From: an uncultured Maribacter sp. | GTDB lineage: Bacteria > Bacteroidota > Bacteroidia > Flavobacteriales > Flavobacteriaceae | DNA length: 64,000 nucleotides | Assembly: GCF_947500985.1 (NCBI RefSeq) | Contig: NZ_CANMTX010000001.1 | Coordinates: 310,001 to 374,000, forward strand | Direction of reading: 5' to 3' | Shown: in pieces, positions 27,172 to 38,636 of the stretch | How positions within the stretch are numbered: the stretch's first letter is position 1 | How the letters are laid out: each line of letters opens with the position of its first letter | Notes under the pieces: model-generated | What the model saw: only the letters and a program-made list of their open reading frames with translations | Databases searched by the model: none | Told to the model about the DNA's origin: nothing | Translations under genes and position numbers: made by a program

Positions 27172-27915
27172 ATGAGATTATATATTCAACTAGTATTGCT
27201 CTTAGCACTAGCAACAAGCCAGGCGCAAAATACAGAAGACAACATCACTTACAGCAGTTTTATTGCTGACGAAAATGTTCACGTACAATTAAGTACAGTA
27301 GACCAAGCAACAATGCTTACTATGCTACATAAAGGCTTTTATGTGTATTTTGATGTTAAGGGCAAGCGAAAAAAGAATGTCTCGGTACAATATCCAATTA
27401 ACATTGCACCTCCTGAACGCCCAAATAGAAACGATAGAGAAAATGTGAATAGAGAAAAGTTAGACCAAGATGAAAGAAGAGGACCTGATTTAGTTAAGTT
27501 GGTCTCCGAAATGCCAAAAAAAGCTGAATTTACCAATCTAGATTTGGTACAAGAGTTTCATTTGGACTTAAACAAGCTTGGGGTTTCCATTACTTATAAT
27601 TATGATGAAGACAGCAAAGAACTTCAATACGAACTAATTATCCCGAAACAGGAAATTAGCGATGCTAACTTCTCTAAACTATCCATTGGCATCGTAACAC
27701 CTAAAAGGGAAAAAGAATCTAAAGATAAAGATTCAAACATCAGTTTTGGCGGTGGTGGTCAAGGCGGTGGAGGTGGTGGCAGAGGAGGTCAGGGCGGTCC
27801 TGGTGGAGGTCAAGGCGGCGGTGGTCGCGGCGGATCTCAAGGTGGACCATCACAGCAAAATGATAGACCAGCAGAAACATCTCTTGATATTTGGTTTAAG
27901 GCTGACATAGGTTAA
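27172..27915 (+). CDS. Secreted glycine-rich protein of unknown function
   Basis: A 247-residue exported protein; signal peptide MRLYIQLVLLLALATSQAQ with cleavage after SQA. Residues 25-185 form a folded region with no family I recognise. Residues about 191-232 are almost only Gly with Gln, Arg and Pro (GGGGQGG units), then ETSLDIWFKADIG. The Gly-rich part is low-complexity and would be flexible. The folded strands IADENVHVQL and GFYVYFDVKGK suggest a beta sandwich. It stands alone. Confidence 0.6.
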   Translation: MRLYIQLVLLLALATSQAQNTEDNITYSSFIADENVHVQLSTVDQATMLTMLHKGFYVYFDVKGKRKKNVSVQYPINIAPPERPNRNDRENVNREKLDQDERRGPDLVKLVSEMPKKAEFTNLDLVQEFHLDLNKLGVSITYNYDEDSKELQYELIIPKQEISDANFSKLSIGIVTPKREKESKDKDSNISFGGGGQGGGGGGRGGQGGPGGGQGGGGRGGSQGGPSQQNDRPAETSLDIWFKADIG

Positions 27916-28068
27916 ATAGACTGTTGTACGTTTTAAAATCAATAATTATCGACTCACTAATAGCTTTAATCCCTAAAATATATAGTTATAAATGATGATT
28001 CGAAAAATGTTCTAAGATTCCGTCTACAATACGTGTAAAATGCTTCTTTTCTTACTATTTTAATTTTC

Positions 28069-29373
28069 ATGGAAGATAGAAGTACGTTTATACGAACTGA
28101 AATACTGGCAGGTATTAGTTCATTTTTAGCAACATTTTATATCATTATTGTAAATCCATCAATTCTTTCTGCTTCCGGTATGCCCTTTTCTGCAGCGGTA
28201 ACCTCAACGGTTCTTGTTTGTGCCTTTGGTAGTATTATGATGGGGTTATATGCAAAGAATCCCTTTATTATTGCACCAGGCATGGGTTTAAATGCTTTTT
28301 TTACCTATACCGCCGTATTAGGCTTAGGTTTAAGTTATCAAGCTGCCTTAGGTGCCGTTTTCTGGGCAGGTATTTTATTTCTAATATTAAGCGTTCTTAA
28401 AGTCAGGGATAAAATTGTACTTGCCATACCACACTCCCTAAGATTTGCTATTGCCGCCGGTATTGGACTTTTTATTTCTTTTATAGGTTTCCAAAATGCA
28501 GGTTTTATTATTGATGACAAAGCTACCTTAGTTGGTCTGGGTTCACTTAAAGAGCCTATGTGTCTTACTTTTTTAGTAGGACTACTCATTACTGCCATAT
28601 TAATAGCTAAAAGGGTTACGGGAGCTATGATTATAGGTATACTATTAACTACTATCCTTGCCTGGCCAATTGGTAGATGGTGGGGAGACGCCTCTCTTGT
28701 AAATTATGGTATCCCTACTATTGTTAATTACTCAGGAGTTTTCTCGATGCCAGACTTCAGCTTATTATTCAAAGCTGACTTATTAGGATCTATCAAATAT
28801 GCATTTTTACCAGTAATCTTTGTATTTGCCTTTACAGATTTATTCGATAGTCTTTCTACATTCGTAGGTTTATCAGAAGCATCTGGCTATAAAGATGAAG
28901 ACGGAAACCCAAAAAATCTAAAAAAATCTTTAATGGTCGACGCGATTACCACCATATTTTCAGGTTTGGTAGGCACGAGCTCAGGTACTGCATATATAGA
29001 ATCTGCTGTTGGTATTCTAGAAGGTGGTAAAACGGGACTTACAGCAATTACTGCTGGCATTCTTTTCTTACCGTTTCTATTCTTCTCTCCATTGTTATCC
29101 ATAGTTCCAAGTATAGCCAGTTCTATTGCATTGGTTTTAGTAGGTTCTTTTATGATGAAACCGTTAACTAAAATTGATTGGAATACGGCAGATGAAGCTA
29201 TTCCGGTTTTCTTTACCATGATACTAATGCCATTAACGTACAGCATAACCACAGGAATCATTTTTGGTTTTCTAACATATACCTTTCTCAAGCTCTTTGT
29301 TGGCAAGAAATCGGAAATAAACCCAGTGTTATTAATTATAAATGCATTATCAATTCTTTACCTATGGCTATAA
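28069..29373 (+). CDS. NCS2 family purine permease, AzgA-like
   Basis: A 434-residue permease with 12-14 membrane helices. EILAGISSFLATFYIIIVNPSIL at the start, GMGLNAFFTYT near residue 73, FVFAFTDLFDSLSTFVGL and GTSSGTAYIESAVGI are the AzgA-branch motifs of the nucleobase/cation symporter-2 group. It imports adenine, guanine or hypoxanthine with a cation. Its last ten bases overlap the exported nucleosidase gene, so the two are translationally linked, suggesting that it takes up adenine that enzyme releases. Confidence 0.92.
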   Translation: MEDRSTFIRTEILAGISSFLATFYIIIVNPSILSASGMPFSAAVTSTVLVCAFGSIMMGLYAKNPFIIAPGMGLNAFFTYTAVLGLGLSYQAALGAVFWAGILFLILSVLKVRDKIVLAIPHSLRFAIAAGIGLFISFIGFQNAGFIIDDKATLVGLGSLKEPMCLTFLVGLLITAILIAKRVTGAMIIGILLTTILAWPIGRWWGDASLVNYGIPTIVNYSGVFSMPDFSLLFKADLLGSIKYAFLPVIFVFAFTDLFDSLSTFVGLSEASGYKDEDGNPKNLKKSLMVDAITTIFSGLVGTSSGTAYIESAVGILEGGKTGLTAITAGILFLPFLFFSPLLSIVPSIASSIALVLVGSFMMKPLTKIDWNTADEAIPVFFTMILMPLTYSITTGIIFGFLTYTFLKLFVGKKSEINPVLLIINALSILYLWL

Positions 29374-30158
29374 GACACTATCTAATTTTTCTAATGCTAT
29401 TTGCTTTATGCGGAGTAAAAGCCCAACGTATTGCAATTATGGGTGCAATGGACGAGGAAATAGAACTTCTAAAGGGGCAATTAGAAAACAAAGAAGAAAT
29501 AGAGAAAAACGGAATTATATTCTATACCGGTAAACTTAAAAATAAGGAAGTTGTTCTATTAAAGGCTGGTATTGGAAAGGTAAATGCGGCATACAGTACT
29601 GCAATACTTACTACACATTTTAAACTTAATGCGCTAATTTTTACTGGTGTCGCAGGCGGATTGCACCCAGATATACAACCAGGTGATATTGTTATTGCCG
29701 ATAGTTTGGTTCAATATGATTTTGGGCAATTACAGGATGATAAATTTATAACATGGCCAACACGAAATCTTATTAAAAATACTAAAAATCCTTTATTTCT
29801 TTCTGTAAATAGCACATTACTTAATACTAGTAAAATAGTCTCCAATACTATTCAACTAAAAGCATTTAAAGGTAGAGTGCCTAAATTCTATGTAGGGACA
29901 ATTGCTACTGGTGATACATTTGTAAGCGATGCTATGAAGGCTAAAGCTTTATACTCTAATTTTAATGCGCTTGCAACTGAAATGGAAGGAGCGGCAGTAG
30001 CTCAGATTTGCACAATGTTGGATCTACCTTATATTGTAATACGTAGCTGTAGCGATAATGCAAATACCAACGCTCATACAGATTATTATAAATTTGTTGA
30101 AATAGCTGCCGTAAATTCAGCCCAAATGGTTTTGGCTATACTTGAAAACACGCTCTAA
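29364..30158 (+). CDS. mtnN: Exported MTA/SAH nucleosidase
   Basis: A 264-residue 5'-methylthioadenosine/S-adenosylhomocysteine nucleosidase. The catalytic features of E. coli MtnN are present: Glu in MGAMDEEIE, ATEMEGAAVAQ (Glu for ribose) and RSCSDNAN (catalytic Asp). Unlike the standard cytoplasmic enzyme of about 230 residues, it opens with a signal peptide (MAIRHYLIFLMLFALCGVKA, then QRIAIMGAM), so it should work in the periplasm, splitting extracellular MTA or SAH to adenine and a thioribose. The overlap with the purine permease gene supports a joint salvage role. Confidence 0.88.
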   Translation: MAIRHYLIFLMLFALCGVKAQRIAIMGAMDEEIELLKGQLENKEEIEKNGIIFYTGKLKNKEVVLLKAGIGKVNAAYSTAILTTHFKLNALIFTGVAGGLHPDIQPGDIVIADSLVQYDFGQLQDDKFITWPTRNLIKNTKNPLFLSVNSTLLNTSKIVSNTIQLKAFKGRVPKFYVGTIATGDTFVSDAMKAKALYSNFNALATEMEGAAVAQICTMLDLPYIVIRSCSDNANTNAHTDYYKFVEIAAVNSAQMVLAILENTL

Positions 30159-30251
30159 AATCGCCCCATGTTTTCATCTATGAATAAAGGCGGTTAATAG
30201 GTTTATATAGCTTATTTGTATATAATCTTTTTAATAACAAAACGTTAGGAG

Positions 30252-30259
30252 TACTTTTG
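30252..30259 (+). promoter_or_regulatory. -7 element for the EF-hand lipoprotein
   Basis: TACTTTTG fits TAnnTTTG, 24 bases before ATG 30283. Confidence 0.5.
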
Positions 30260-30282
30260 CTCTTAAATTAAAACACATAACC

Positions 30283-30582
30283 ATGAAAAAAGTAATTGCA
30301 ACATTCATTCTAGTAGCTACAGTAACTAGCTGTAATAGTGTAAAAAATGTGGATACCTCTAAGGTATCTGATGCAGCTTCATTATTAGGTTCTTTAAGCT
30401 CAAACTCTACAGTTCAACAAGTAGCAAGTCTATTTAGTCTTTTAGATACTAACAATGACGAGGCTATAAGCTCAACTGAAGCTATTGGTGAAGTTTCTGA
30501 AAATTTTGATGTTTTAGATACTGATAACAGTTCTAATCTAAACCTTACTGAATTGCAAGGCATCTTAGCGTTGTTGAAGTAA
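30283..30582 (+). CDS. Small EF-hand-like lipoprotein
   Basis: A 99-residue lipoprotein; lipobox in VATVTSC with Cys17. The mature part holds two calcium-loop-like motifs, DTNNDEAISSTEA and DTDNSSNLNLTEL, spaced as paired EF-hands, in an otherwise helical protein. Likely a calcium-responsive periplasmic or outer-membrane protein; nothing shows its partner. It has its own promoter element and a terminator, so it is a monocistronic unit. Confidence 0.75.
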   Translation: MKKVIATFILVATVTSCNSVKNVDTSKVSDAASLLGSLSSNSTVQQVASLFSLLDTNNDEAISSTEAIGEVSENFDVLDTDNSSNLNLTELQGILALLK

Positions 30583-30597
30583 TAAATTAAATGATAT

Positions 30598-30633
30598 TAA
30601 AAAAGGCGTATTCTAATGAATACGCCTTTTTTA
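30598..30633. terminator. Bidirectional terminator between convergent genes
   Basis: Arms AAAGGCGTATTC (30603-30614) and GAATACGCCTTT (30619-30630), loop TAAT, with A and T runs on the two sides. Confidence 0.9.
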
Positions 30634-30678
30634 GTTTCTATTCTAGAACGAGACAACATCTCACTAAGTATTCAGTAC

Positions 30679-32022
30679 CTAAGGATTAAAAGAAGGCAGC
30701 TCTACTACATATGACTCTACTGATGTACCGTCTTCGCTACCGCTCCAGTCAGAACCAAAAAGTACTCGTGTACCTGTGGGACTAATAACGGCATGCGGTT
30801 CTCCCCAATAGTCAAATTCGTCTTCATCTGCTCTATGATGTCATATTCTGTATACTTGAACATTACCTGGCTCAACACGAGCAATTACCAGTTCTTGATC
30901 TAACAATGCCTGACCATCTCCTTCAAAACCAATCATGGATGCAGCAATCCATCCCGGATTTTTATGTGCCACTGCAGAAATATGGGTTCCCGTTTTTGGA
31001 TATGCATATCCTAAACCTTCCGAAATAACAGGTAGACAATCACCTGTATTTAAATCATAAGCAATGATATTTCCTTGGCATCCACCATTTGGTCCTGCAT
31101 CAAAACTAACAGAAAAATCGGTATCGGTACCGTCTACCATTTTACCTAAACATGAATGTTCTGGTTTACTCTTATTTAGTCTTGCTTTAAAATTACCGTC
31201 TGCATCATACGAGGATACATTATGATAAAACAAGCTTCCACTAGGTGCTGGCATAGCTGCTGTATAGTTTACATCATCTAGATTGAAGGTTACAAGTTCT
31301 TCAGTTGAAAATCTATAGAAGTACGTCTCGCTATTATCGCATCGAAATCCAATAACATCAGAATCCCAAGACATCATTTGTACATCATTACCCATACTAA
31401 TGCTTCCCGTACAATTAGTAAGTTCTTTTAGATTCACCAGTACCTCTTTATTCCCAGAAGACACGGAGTACTTAATGAACTCATCTGTTACGGAGTCTAA
31501 AAAATATAAAATATCAGGGTCGTTAAAATCCCAAAATAATTGTTCTAAATCATCTGGGCGCACATCATCAAGATTTCGAATAAATTCATAACTCATTCCA
31601 TCTAACAATTGATGTACTCCATTAGTTTGATCATACAAGATTATTCTACTTTCATCGGCGTTCCAAGCTTGTATAGTATTATACATAGGTTTAATAACTC
31701 CGCCAGTTCCAGCATTTGAAATTCTACGAATAATAGTTCCAAAAGACGGATCTACTATAGTTTCTAAATAATCTGGTTTTGTAATATCTTGCATAGGGTG
31801 TGGTTCAAGGTCGTTTGCAACGAGTGTTGTTGCTACGTCTACTGATGTTAAATTTTCATCAATTGCCGGCTCCGTTTCTTCCGCTTCTTCAACTGTTTCT
31901 TCTGCTGTTTCTGTTTCAGCGTCACTACTGTCATTTACTGGTAAAACAGCTTCTTCATTAGTACAGCCAATTATGGCACAACTAAGGCTTAACAACCATA
32001 GGTAAGTCTTCAATTTTCGCAT
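30679..32022 (-). pseudogene. Beta-propeller lipoprotein interrupted by an in-frame TGA
   Basis: The frame from ATG 32022 gives 393 residues: a signal with lipobox IIGC, an acidic Glu/Thr linker, and a propeller of WD40/PD40 kind (IQAWNADESRIILYD, GLGYAYPKTGTHISAV). It stops at TGA 30841-30843, yet the same frame continues for 53 more codons to TAG 30679-30681. That tail (HHRADEDEFDYWGEPHAV, then ISPTGTRVLFGSDW) is clearly coding and is the usual last blade of such proteins, so the TGA looks like a nonsense mutation or sequence error. Function unknown; relatives bind or degrade sugars. The neighbour across the divergent promoter region is a glycosidase-like lipoprotein. Confidence 0.72.
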
Positions 32023-32141
32023 AGCGTTTTAATTTTGGGGTTATGTTATGTACGTTTAGAAATATGGATATAGTTGTTAAAACAATGGTTTTCTGTAATT
32101 TGAGTTTTATTTTCCGATCTTTAAGGTCTTAAAAATGTAGA

Positions 32142-33431
32142 ATGAAAAAAGTTGTTTTCAGATTAGTTTTAATAGTAATTTTAACATTTACCTATGGATG
32201 TAGCAGTGATAAAAATGATGTTGAAAATGAACTGGATGTAAATGAACCTTCTACTTTAGATATAGACGAAGATGTACAAGAATTGGAAGAAATTTTAACG
32301 GATACAATAGTCAACCAAACTAAACTATTTTGGTTGTATCTGCATCACGAAGAAATACCAGACGCAACAATAGAAACCGAAGCACCGCGACGAGATATCA
32401 TTGTCATGAATGCCTTATTTCATGAGTACGTGCAAAAATTTAAGGCCGTAAATCCTGATTTAAAAATGTTAGTTTATAAAGATCTTACATCAACAAGAAG
32501 TTATGCCGTTGAGAATGAGGTTGACGATGAATATATACCCACTGGTGTTGGTTATCAATATGCAAACACCAACCACCCAGAGTGGTTTTTAGTTGATGAA
32601 AATGATAATAGATTAGAATACACAGGCTATGCCGATCATTGGCAAATGGATATTGGCAATATTGAATATCAACAATTTTGGGCAGATCAAGTTGGTGATG
32701 AACTTGTTGCCAATGGCTGGGACGGAGTGCTAATGGACAATGCTATTTACACGCTAGATACCTACCACGAAAATGTCTTTCCTAAAAATTATGAAACCGA
32801 TGCCGAGTTTCAATTTGCATATAAGTCTATGCTGACTACAATAAATTCTAGATTAAAGACGGATAATAAAATAGGGATAGCCAATATAACCGATACAAGA
32901 TTACACCCAGGGATTTGGGAAGACTATATGCAACAACTTGATGGTGCCTTAGATGAATGGTGGCTTGTTTTCGGTAATGGAAATTACCTTTCTGACTATT
33001 CTGAAGGTTATATTCCTCAAATCAATGAGGTAGTAGTTAATGAATTGGTAGATAAAATTACCTTAGTGCAACCACATACCTCCATTACCGATAATCAGGG
33101 TTTTTTTTATGCTTTTGCTAGCTATTGGTTAGTAAACAACGGTAATACTTATTTTTCTGAACAAGAAATTACCGATGCTTATAATGACCCATCACTTTGG
33201 AGGGATGAATACAATTGGAATTTTGGTGAAGCCACTGGCAACTATACGCAACTAGAAAACGGACTCTACCAAAGAGAATTTTCTCGTGCCTTGGTTTTCG
33301 TCAACGCTAGTGATTCCGGCACCATTCAAGTAGATTTAGACACACCTTATTTAAATGAAGTAGGGGAAGAGGTAAGTTCTATTGTAGTGAATGCCTTAAG
33401 CGGAACTGTATTGAGAAAGTTAAGTGAATAA
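32142..33431 (+). CDS. Putative glycoside hydrolase lipoprotein, GHL15-like
   Basis: A 429-residue lipoprotein; signal MKKVVFRLVLIVILTFTYGC with Cys20. After an acidic linker it follows the GHL15 'hypothetical glycosyl hydrolase' pattern of a TIM barrel: KAVNPDLKMLVYKDL, WQMDIGNIEYQQFWADQV, GWDGVLMDNAI (likely acidic catalytic residue) and a C-terminal beta domain ending VNALSGTVLRKL. It probably acts on a polysaccharide at the cell surface; the substrate is not known. It is divergent from the propeller lipoprotein and separated by only 119 bases, so both may share control. Confidence 0.72.
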   Translation: MKKVVFRLVLIVILTFTYGCSSDKNDVENELDVNEPSTLDIDEDVQELEEILTDTIVNQTKLFWLYLHHEEIPDATIETEAPRRDIIVMNALFHEYVQKFKAVNPDLKMLVYKDLTSTRSYAVENEVDDEYIPTGVGYQYANTNHPEWFLVDENDNRLEYTGYADHWQMDIGNIEYQQFWADQVGDELVANGWDGVLMDNAIYTLDTYHENVFPKNYETDAEFQFAYKSMLTTINSRLKTDNKIGIANITDTRLHPGIWEDYMQQLDGALDEWWLVFGNGNYLSDYSEGYIPQINEVVVNELVDKITLVQPHTSITDNQGFFYAFASYWLVNNGNTYFSEQEITDAYNDPSLWRDEYNWNFGEATGNYTQLENGLYQREFSRALVFVNASDSGTIQVDLDTPYLNEVGEEVSSIVVNALSGTVLRKLSE

Positions 33432-33487
33432 TAGCGTTTCTTTATCCAATAGATTATCCGTCTATTCTGAAATATATAGAATTTTAA

Positions 33488-33501
33488 ATGACAGTTGTCA
33501 T
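33488..33501. promoter_or_regulatory. Operator-like palindrome upstream of the pyruvate kinase-like gene
   Basis: ATGACA-GT-TGTCAT is a 6-2-6 inverted repeat 60 bases before the start at 33562. It has no T-run, so it is more like a protein-binding site than a terminator. No regulator is assigned. Confidence 0.3.
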
Positions 33502-33561
33502 ATTTTAAAAAAGTAGTCTTCAATACCTTCCCCACAAAGTCAATCGTTTCATAATAGCACC

Positions 33562-35379
33562 ATGAATATCAATCATAAAAAAATAAATAGCCTCATTAAA
33601 GAAGTAGAAGCTGTATTGCGTAAAATTAAAAAAGAGGAAAAAAAAACAGCTCATACTTTAAAAAAGACGCATCCACTCCATAAAATGAGTGCTGTAAATC
33701 TTGTCCATTATAAAAGATTTAGAAAATCAGATTTTAGGGTAAGTCAAAGAAAATTAGGTGATTTAGGTATGACGCGTTTTGCGAATGCTCAAGGTCATGT
33801 AGAAGATAGTTTGGTAAAAGTACTATATCTATTATACCGTTTAAAAGATGGTAAACCAACAGATTTCAAGAAGGTAGAATTATCAACTAAAAAAAGTAAA
33901 GCACTTTTAAAGTCTAATACAGAAGCACTTTTGGGTTCTCCTTCAATGGGTCGTAGAGTACGTATAATGGTTACCATGCCTTCTCATGCTGCGTCTGACA
34001 AAGAATTCGTAACCACAATGATTGAAAACGGTATGAACTGCGCGAGAATTAATTGTGCGCATGATACACCTGAGGTTTGGCTAGCAATTATAGAAAATAT
34101 AAAAGAAGCTTCTGAGAAACTTAAGACATCAGTTAAAATAGCGATGGATTTGGCCGGACCTAAAATTAGAACTGGCAACGTTAAACCAGGGGGCAGAATT
34201 GTGAAATTTAAACCCGAGAAAGATGATGAGGGTTATGTTATAAAACCAGTTGATATTGAATTGATTTCTGCTACTGCTAATATCATACCGGCGAATGCCA
34301 TACCCATTAAAGGCAACTTGTTAGAGCAACTTACTATAGATGATACGCTTAGCCTATTTAACGCTAAAAATAAATCTAGAAAGCTTAAGGTGGTTAGTTT
34401 TTCTGAAAACGGAATTATAGTAAGGTCTAAAAAGCGTATTATATTTAAAAGTGGAATGCTTATTAAGCATACGAAATGGAATAAAGAAGGAATAATTGGA
34501 ACTTTACCAGAAATTCAAAAGGCAGTAATACTTCATAAAGATGATGTTCTAGTTGTAACAAAAGAGAGCATTTTAGGGAGTTCTGCTATCGTAAATGAGA
34601 CAGGAGAGATTATTGAGAAAGCCCATATTCCTTGTCAATTTTCCGGAATATTTGAAAAAGTGAACCAAGGCGATTTAGTATTGTTCGATGATGGTAAAAT
34701 TGAAGGTACTATACAATCTGTATCCAATGAAAATTTTGAAGTCCTAATCACTAGAGCTATAGAAAAGGGTGCTAAATTAAAGGCAGAAAAAGGCATGAAT
34801 TTCCCCAATACTAATTTGGGAACTGGCGGACTCACCCCTAAAGACATAGAAGATCTTGAGTTTGTTGCCAAGCATGCAGATATTGTCAATTTCTCTTTTG
34901 TCAACTCTAAAAAAGATGTGACCGAGCTGCTAACAGAATTTAGAAGACTGGGTGTATTTAATACTCTTGGAGTCATATTGAAAATAGAAACAAAATTTGC
35001 TTTTGATAATCTTGAGGAAATACTGCAAGAAGCTATGCAAATAAGAAATGTTGGGGTAATGATTGCACGTGGTGATCTTGCCGTCGAAACTGGTTGGCAA
35101 GATATCGGACAAGTGCAACATGAAGTTTTATCTATATGCGGATCAGCTCATGTACCTGTAATTTGGGCAACACAAGTTTTAGAGAATCTCGCTAAAAACG
35201 GACTCCCGTCACGATCAGAAATTACAGATGTGGTTACGGCGCTAAATTCAGAATGTGTAATGGTAAACAAAGGTCCATATATGGAAGATGTGCTCGTACT
35301 CTTGAATACAATTCTTTCTAATATGGAAGACTACCAAGAAAAGAACGAAACCATGTTGCCAAAGATTCGAAAGTTTTAA
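33562..35379 (+). CDS. Atypical pyruvate kinase with N-terminal extension
   Basis: A 605-residue pyruvate kinase relative. Residues 1 to about 130 are a basic extension with no recognised domain. The barrel follows: RINCAHD, MDLAGPKIRTG, LKIETKFAFDNL (active-site Lys and metal-binding Glu), IARGDLAVE (metal-binding Asp) and IWATQVLENL (Thr). Lys in GPKIR takes the place of the Glu found in potassium-dependent enzymes, so a potassium-independent form is likely. The B domain is enlarged and the usual C-terminal allosteric domain is missing. The core residues are kept, so phosphoenolpyruvate-type chemistry is plausible, but it may not be the glycolytic enzyme. Confidence 0.72.
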   Translation: MNINHKKINSLIKEVEAVLRKIKKEEKKTAHTLKKTHPLHKMSAVNLVHYKRFRKSDFRVSQRKLGDLGMTRFANAQGHVEDSLVKVLYLLYRLKDGKPTDFKKVELSTKKSKALLKSNTEALLGSPSMGRRVRIMVTMPSHAASDKEFVTTMIENGMNCARINCAHDTPEVWLAIIENIKEASEKLKTSVKIAMDLAGPKIRTGNVKPGGRIVKFKPEKDDEGYVIKPVDIELISATANIIPANAIPIKGNLLEQLTIDDTLSLFNAKNKSRKLKVVSFSENGIIVRSKKRIIFKSGMLIKHTKWNKEGIIGTLPEIQKAVILHKDDVLVVTKESILGSSAIVNETGEIIEKAHIPCQFSGIFEKVNQGDLVLFDDGKIEGTIQSVSNENFEVLITRAIEKGAKLKAEKGMNFPNTNLGTGGLTPKDIEDLEFVAKHADIVNFSFVNSKKDVTELLTEFRRLGVFNTLGVILKIETKFAFDNLEEILQEAMQIRNVGVMIARGDLAVETGWQDIGQVQHEVLSICGSAHVPVIWATQVLENLAKNGLPSRSEITDVVTALNSECVMVNKGPYMEDVLVLLNTILSNMEDYQEKNETMLPKIRKF

Positions 35380-35522
35380 TAAAATTATTGAGTTTATACT
35401 AAATAATAACAAGTAACTCTTGCACAAACATATTCTTAAAAGGGTTACTTGTCTTAACTAACAGTTTACCCAATGTTTTAATTTTTGCTTAATATAGCAG
35501 AACAATTAGCCGTTCTCAAAAA

Positions 35523-36317
35523 ATGAACAAATCATATTTTATACTCAGTTTTATTATATTAATAAGATGTAGTACTACCATACATTCTCAACAATCTATT
35601 GATGCAGGTTCCATAGATAATCATTTGACTTCCATTTATAAAAAGTTTAAGGATAATAGGCATGATTACGGCGCCACTTATGGGGAAGCTAAAGATAGCA
35701 TTTTAATACGGTTTCAAAACACATTGGCTAAAACACTTAGAAAGGAATCTTTTTTGAATGTTAAATATGATTCGCTAGCTGAACACATGAGAATCATATC
35801 TTCAAAAGATGATAAACTAAAGATCTTTTCTTGGGATGAATTCAATGGTGGCACCTGGCACATCTATAACTCTATGTATCAGTACAAAGTAAATAACGAA
35901 TTGGCTGTTGGGTTTTTAACAACTAAAACCGAGGATCATTATATCACAGATAACACAGAAGTTTACCACTATCAAGTACAGTTAATCGATAACGACAAAT
36001 ACCTAGCTAAGGCGTATGGCACACATGGTAGCGGCAAAGAGTTTTACATGTTTAGACTCTTAAGCTTTAATGATGGTATTTTAAAAGACTGTGATGGCTG
36101 CTTTAATGGGGATGATAAATTCATGTACGAAATAAGTAGAGGTCATGATGAATTGATACCACAATACAACCCCGAAACAAAAGAAATATCATACCATGAG
36201 TTAGTAGAGGGTTATATTAATGGAGACTTAAATTCCCCATCGGGCTTTATGGATTCTACCGGTAAAATTCTAAAACTGAGGTATAAAAACGGAGTGTTTA
36301 TACCTCTAGAAAATTAG
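35523..36317 (+). CDS. Exported protein of unknown function
   Basis: A 264-residue protein with a signal peptide (MNKSYFILSFIILIRCSTTIHS, cleavage before QQS). The mature region is alpha/beta with FSWDEFNGGTWHIYNSMYQY, AYGTHGSGKEFYMFRL and SFNDGILKDCDGCFNGDDKF; CDGC could be a disulfide or metal site. I do not recognise the family. It stands alone, convergent with fadH 38 bases away, with no clear terminator between them. Confidence 0.6.
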   Translation: MNKSYFILSFIILIRCSTTIHSQQSIDAGSIDNHLTSIYKKFKDNRHDYGATYGEAKDSILIRFQNTLAKTLRKESFLNVKYDSLAEHMRIISSKDDKLKIFSWDEFNGGTWHIYNSMYQYKVNNELAVGFLTTKTEDHYITDNTEVYHYQVQLIDNDKYLAKAYGTHGSGKEFYMFRLLSFNDGILKDCDGCFNGDDKFMYEISRGHDELIPQYNPETKEISYHELVEGYINGDLNSPSGFMDSTGKILKLRYKNGVFIPLEN

Positions 36318-36355
36318 ATTATTTTAAAATAGCGCCTTAACCTGTTTTAGCTGCA

Positions 36356-38389
<2,034 letters not shown>

Positions 38390-38564
38390 TTACTTTTTAG
38401 TTGATTTTTTATTATGCATGCATAATAGTTAACAAGATACGTTTTTAATATTTGAAAACTAACTAAACCTTTTTTGAGTATAAACTGCTTATTTTCAATT
38501 ATGCAGTTAGATTTTGACTATCCGAAGTTCTTCAATCGATAATTTAAACCTTAGTAATCAGAAT

Positions 38565-38605
38565 AAAAAAATCCCTATTAAACTAAAAGTTTCATAGGGA
38601 TTTTT
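38565..38605 (-). terminator. Terminator of the porin-like gene
   Basis: Arms AAATCCCTAT (38569-38578) and ATAGGGATTT (38594-38603), with A and T runs on either side. Confidence 0.85.
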
Positions 38606-38636
38606 CTTTATTACTAAAAGGACTAAACCTTTACAA

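Noticed and set aside
27740..27850. GC-rich repeated region, possible repeat array
   Set aside because: It is the glycine-rich low-complexity part of an open reading frame (GGT/GGC codons), not a DNA repeat element.
35410..35451. Eight-base inverted repeat CAAGTAAC/GTTACTTG
   Set aside because: A 26-base loop and no T-run make it a poor terminator; left unassigned.
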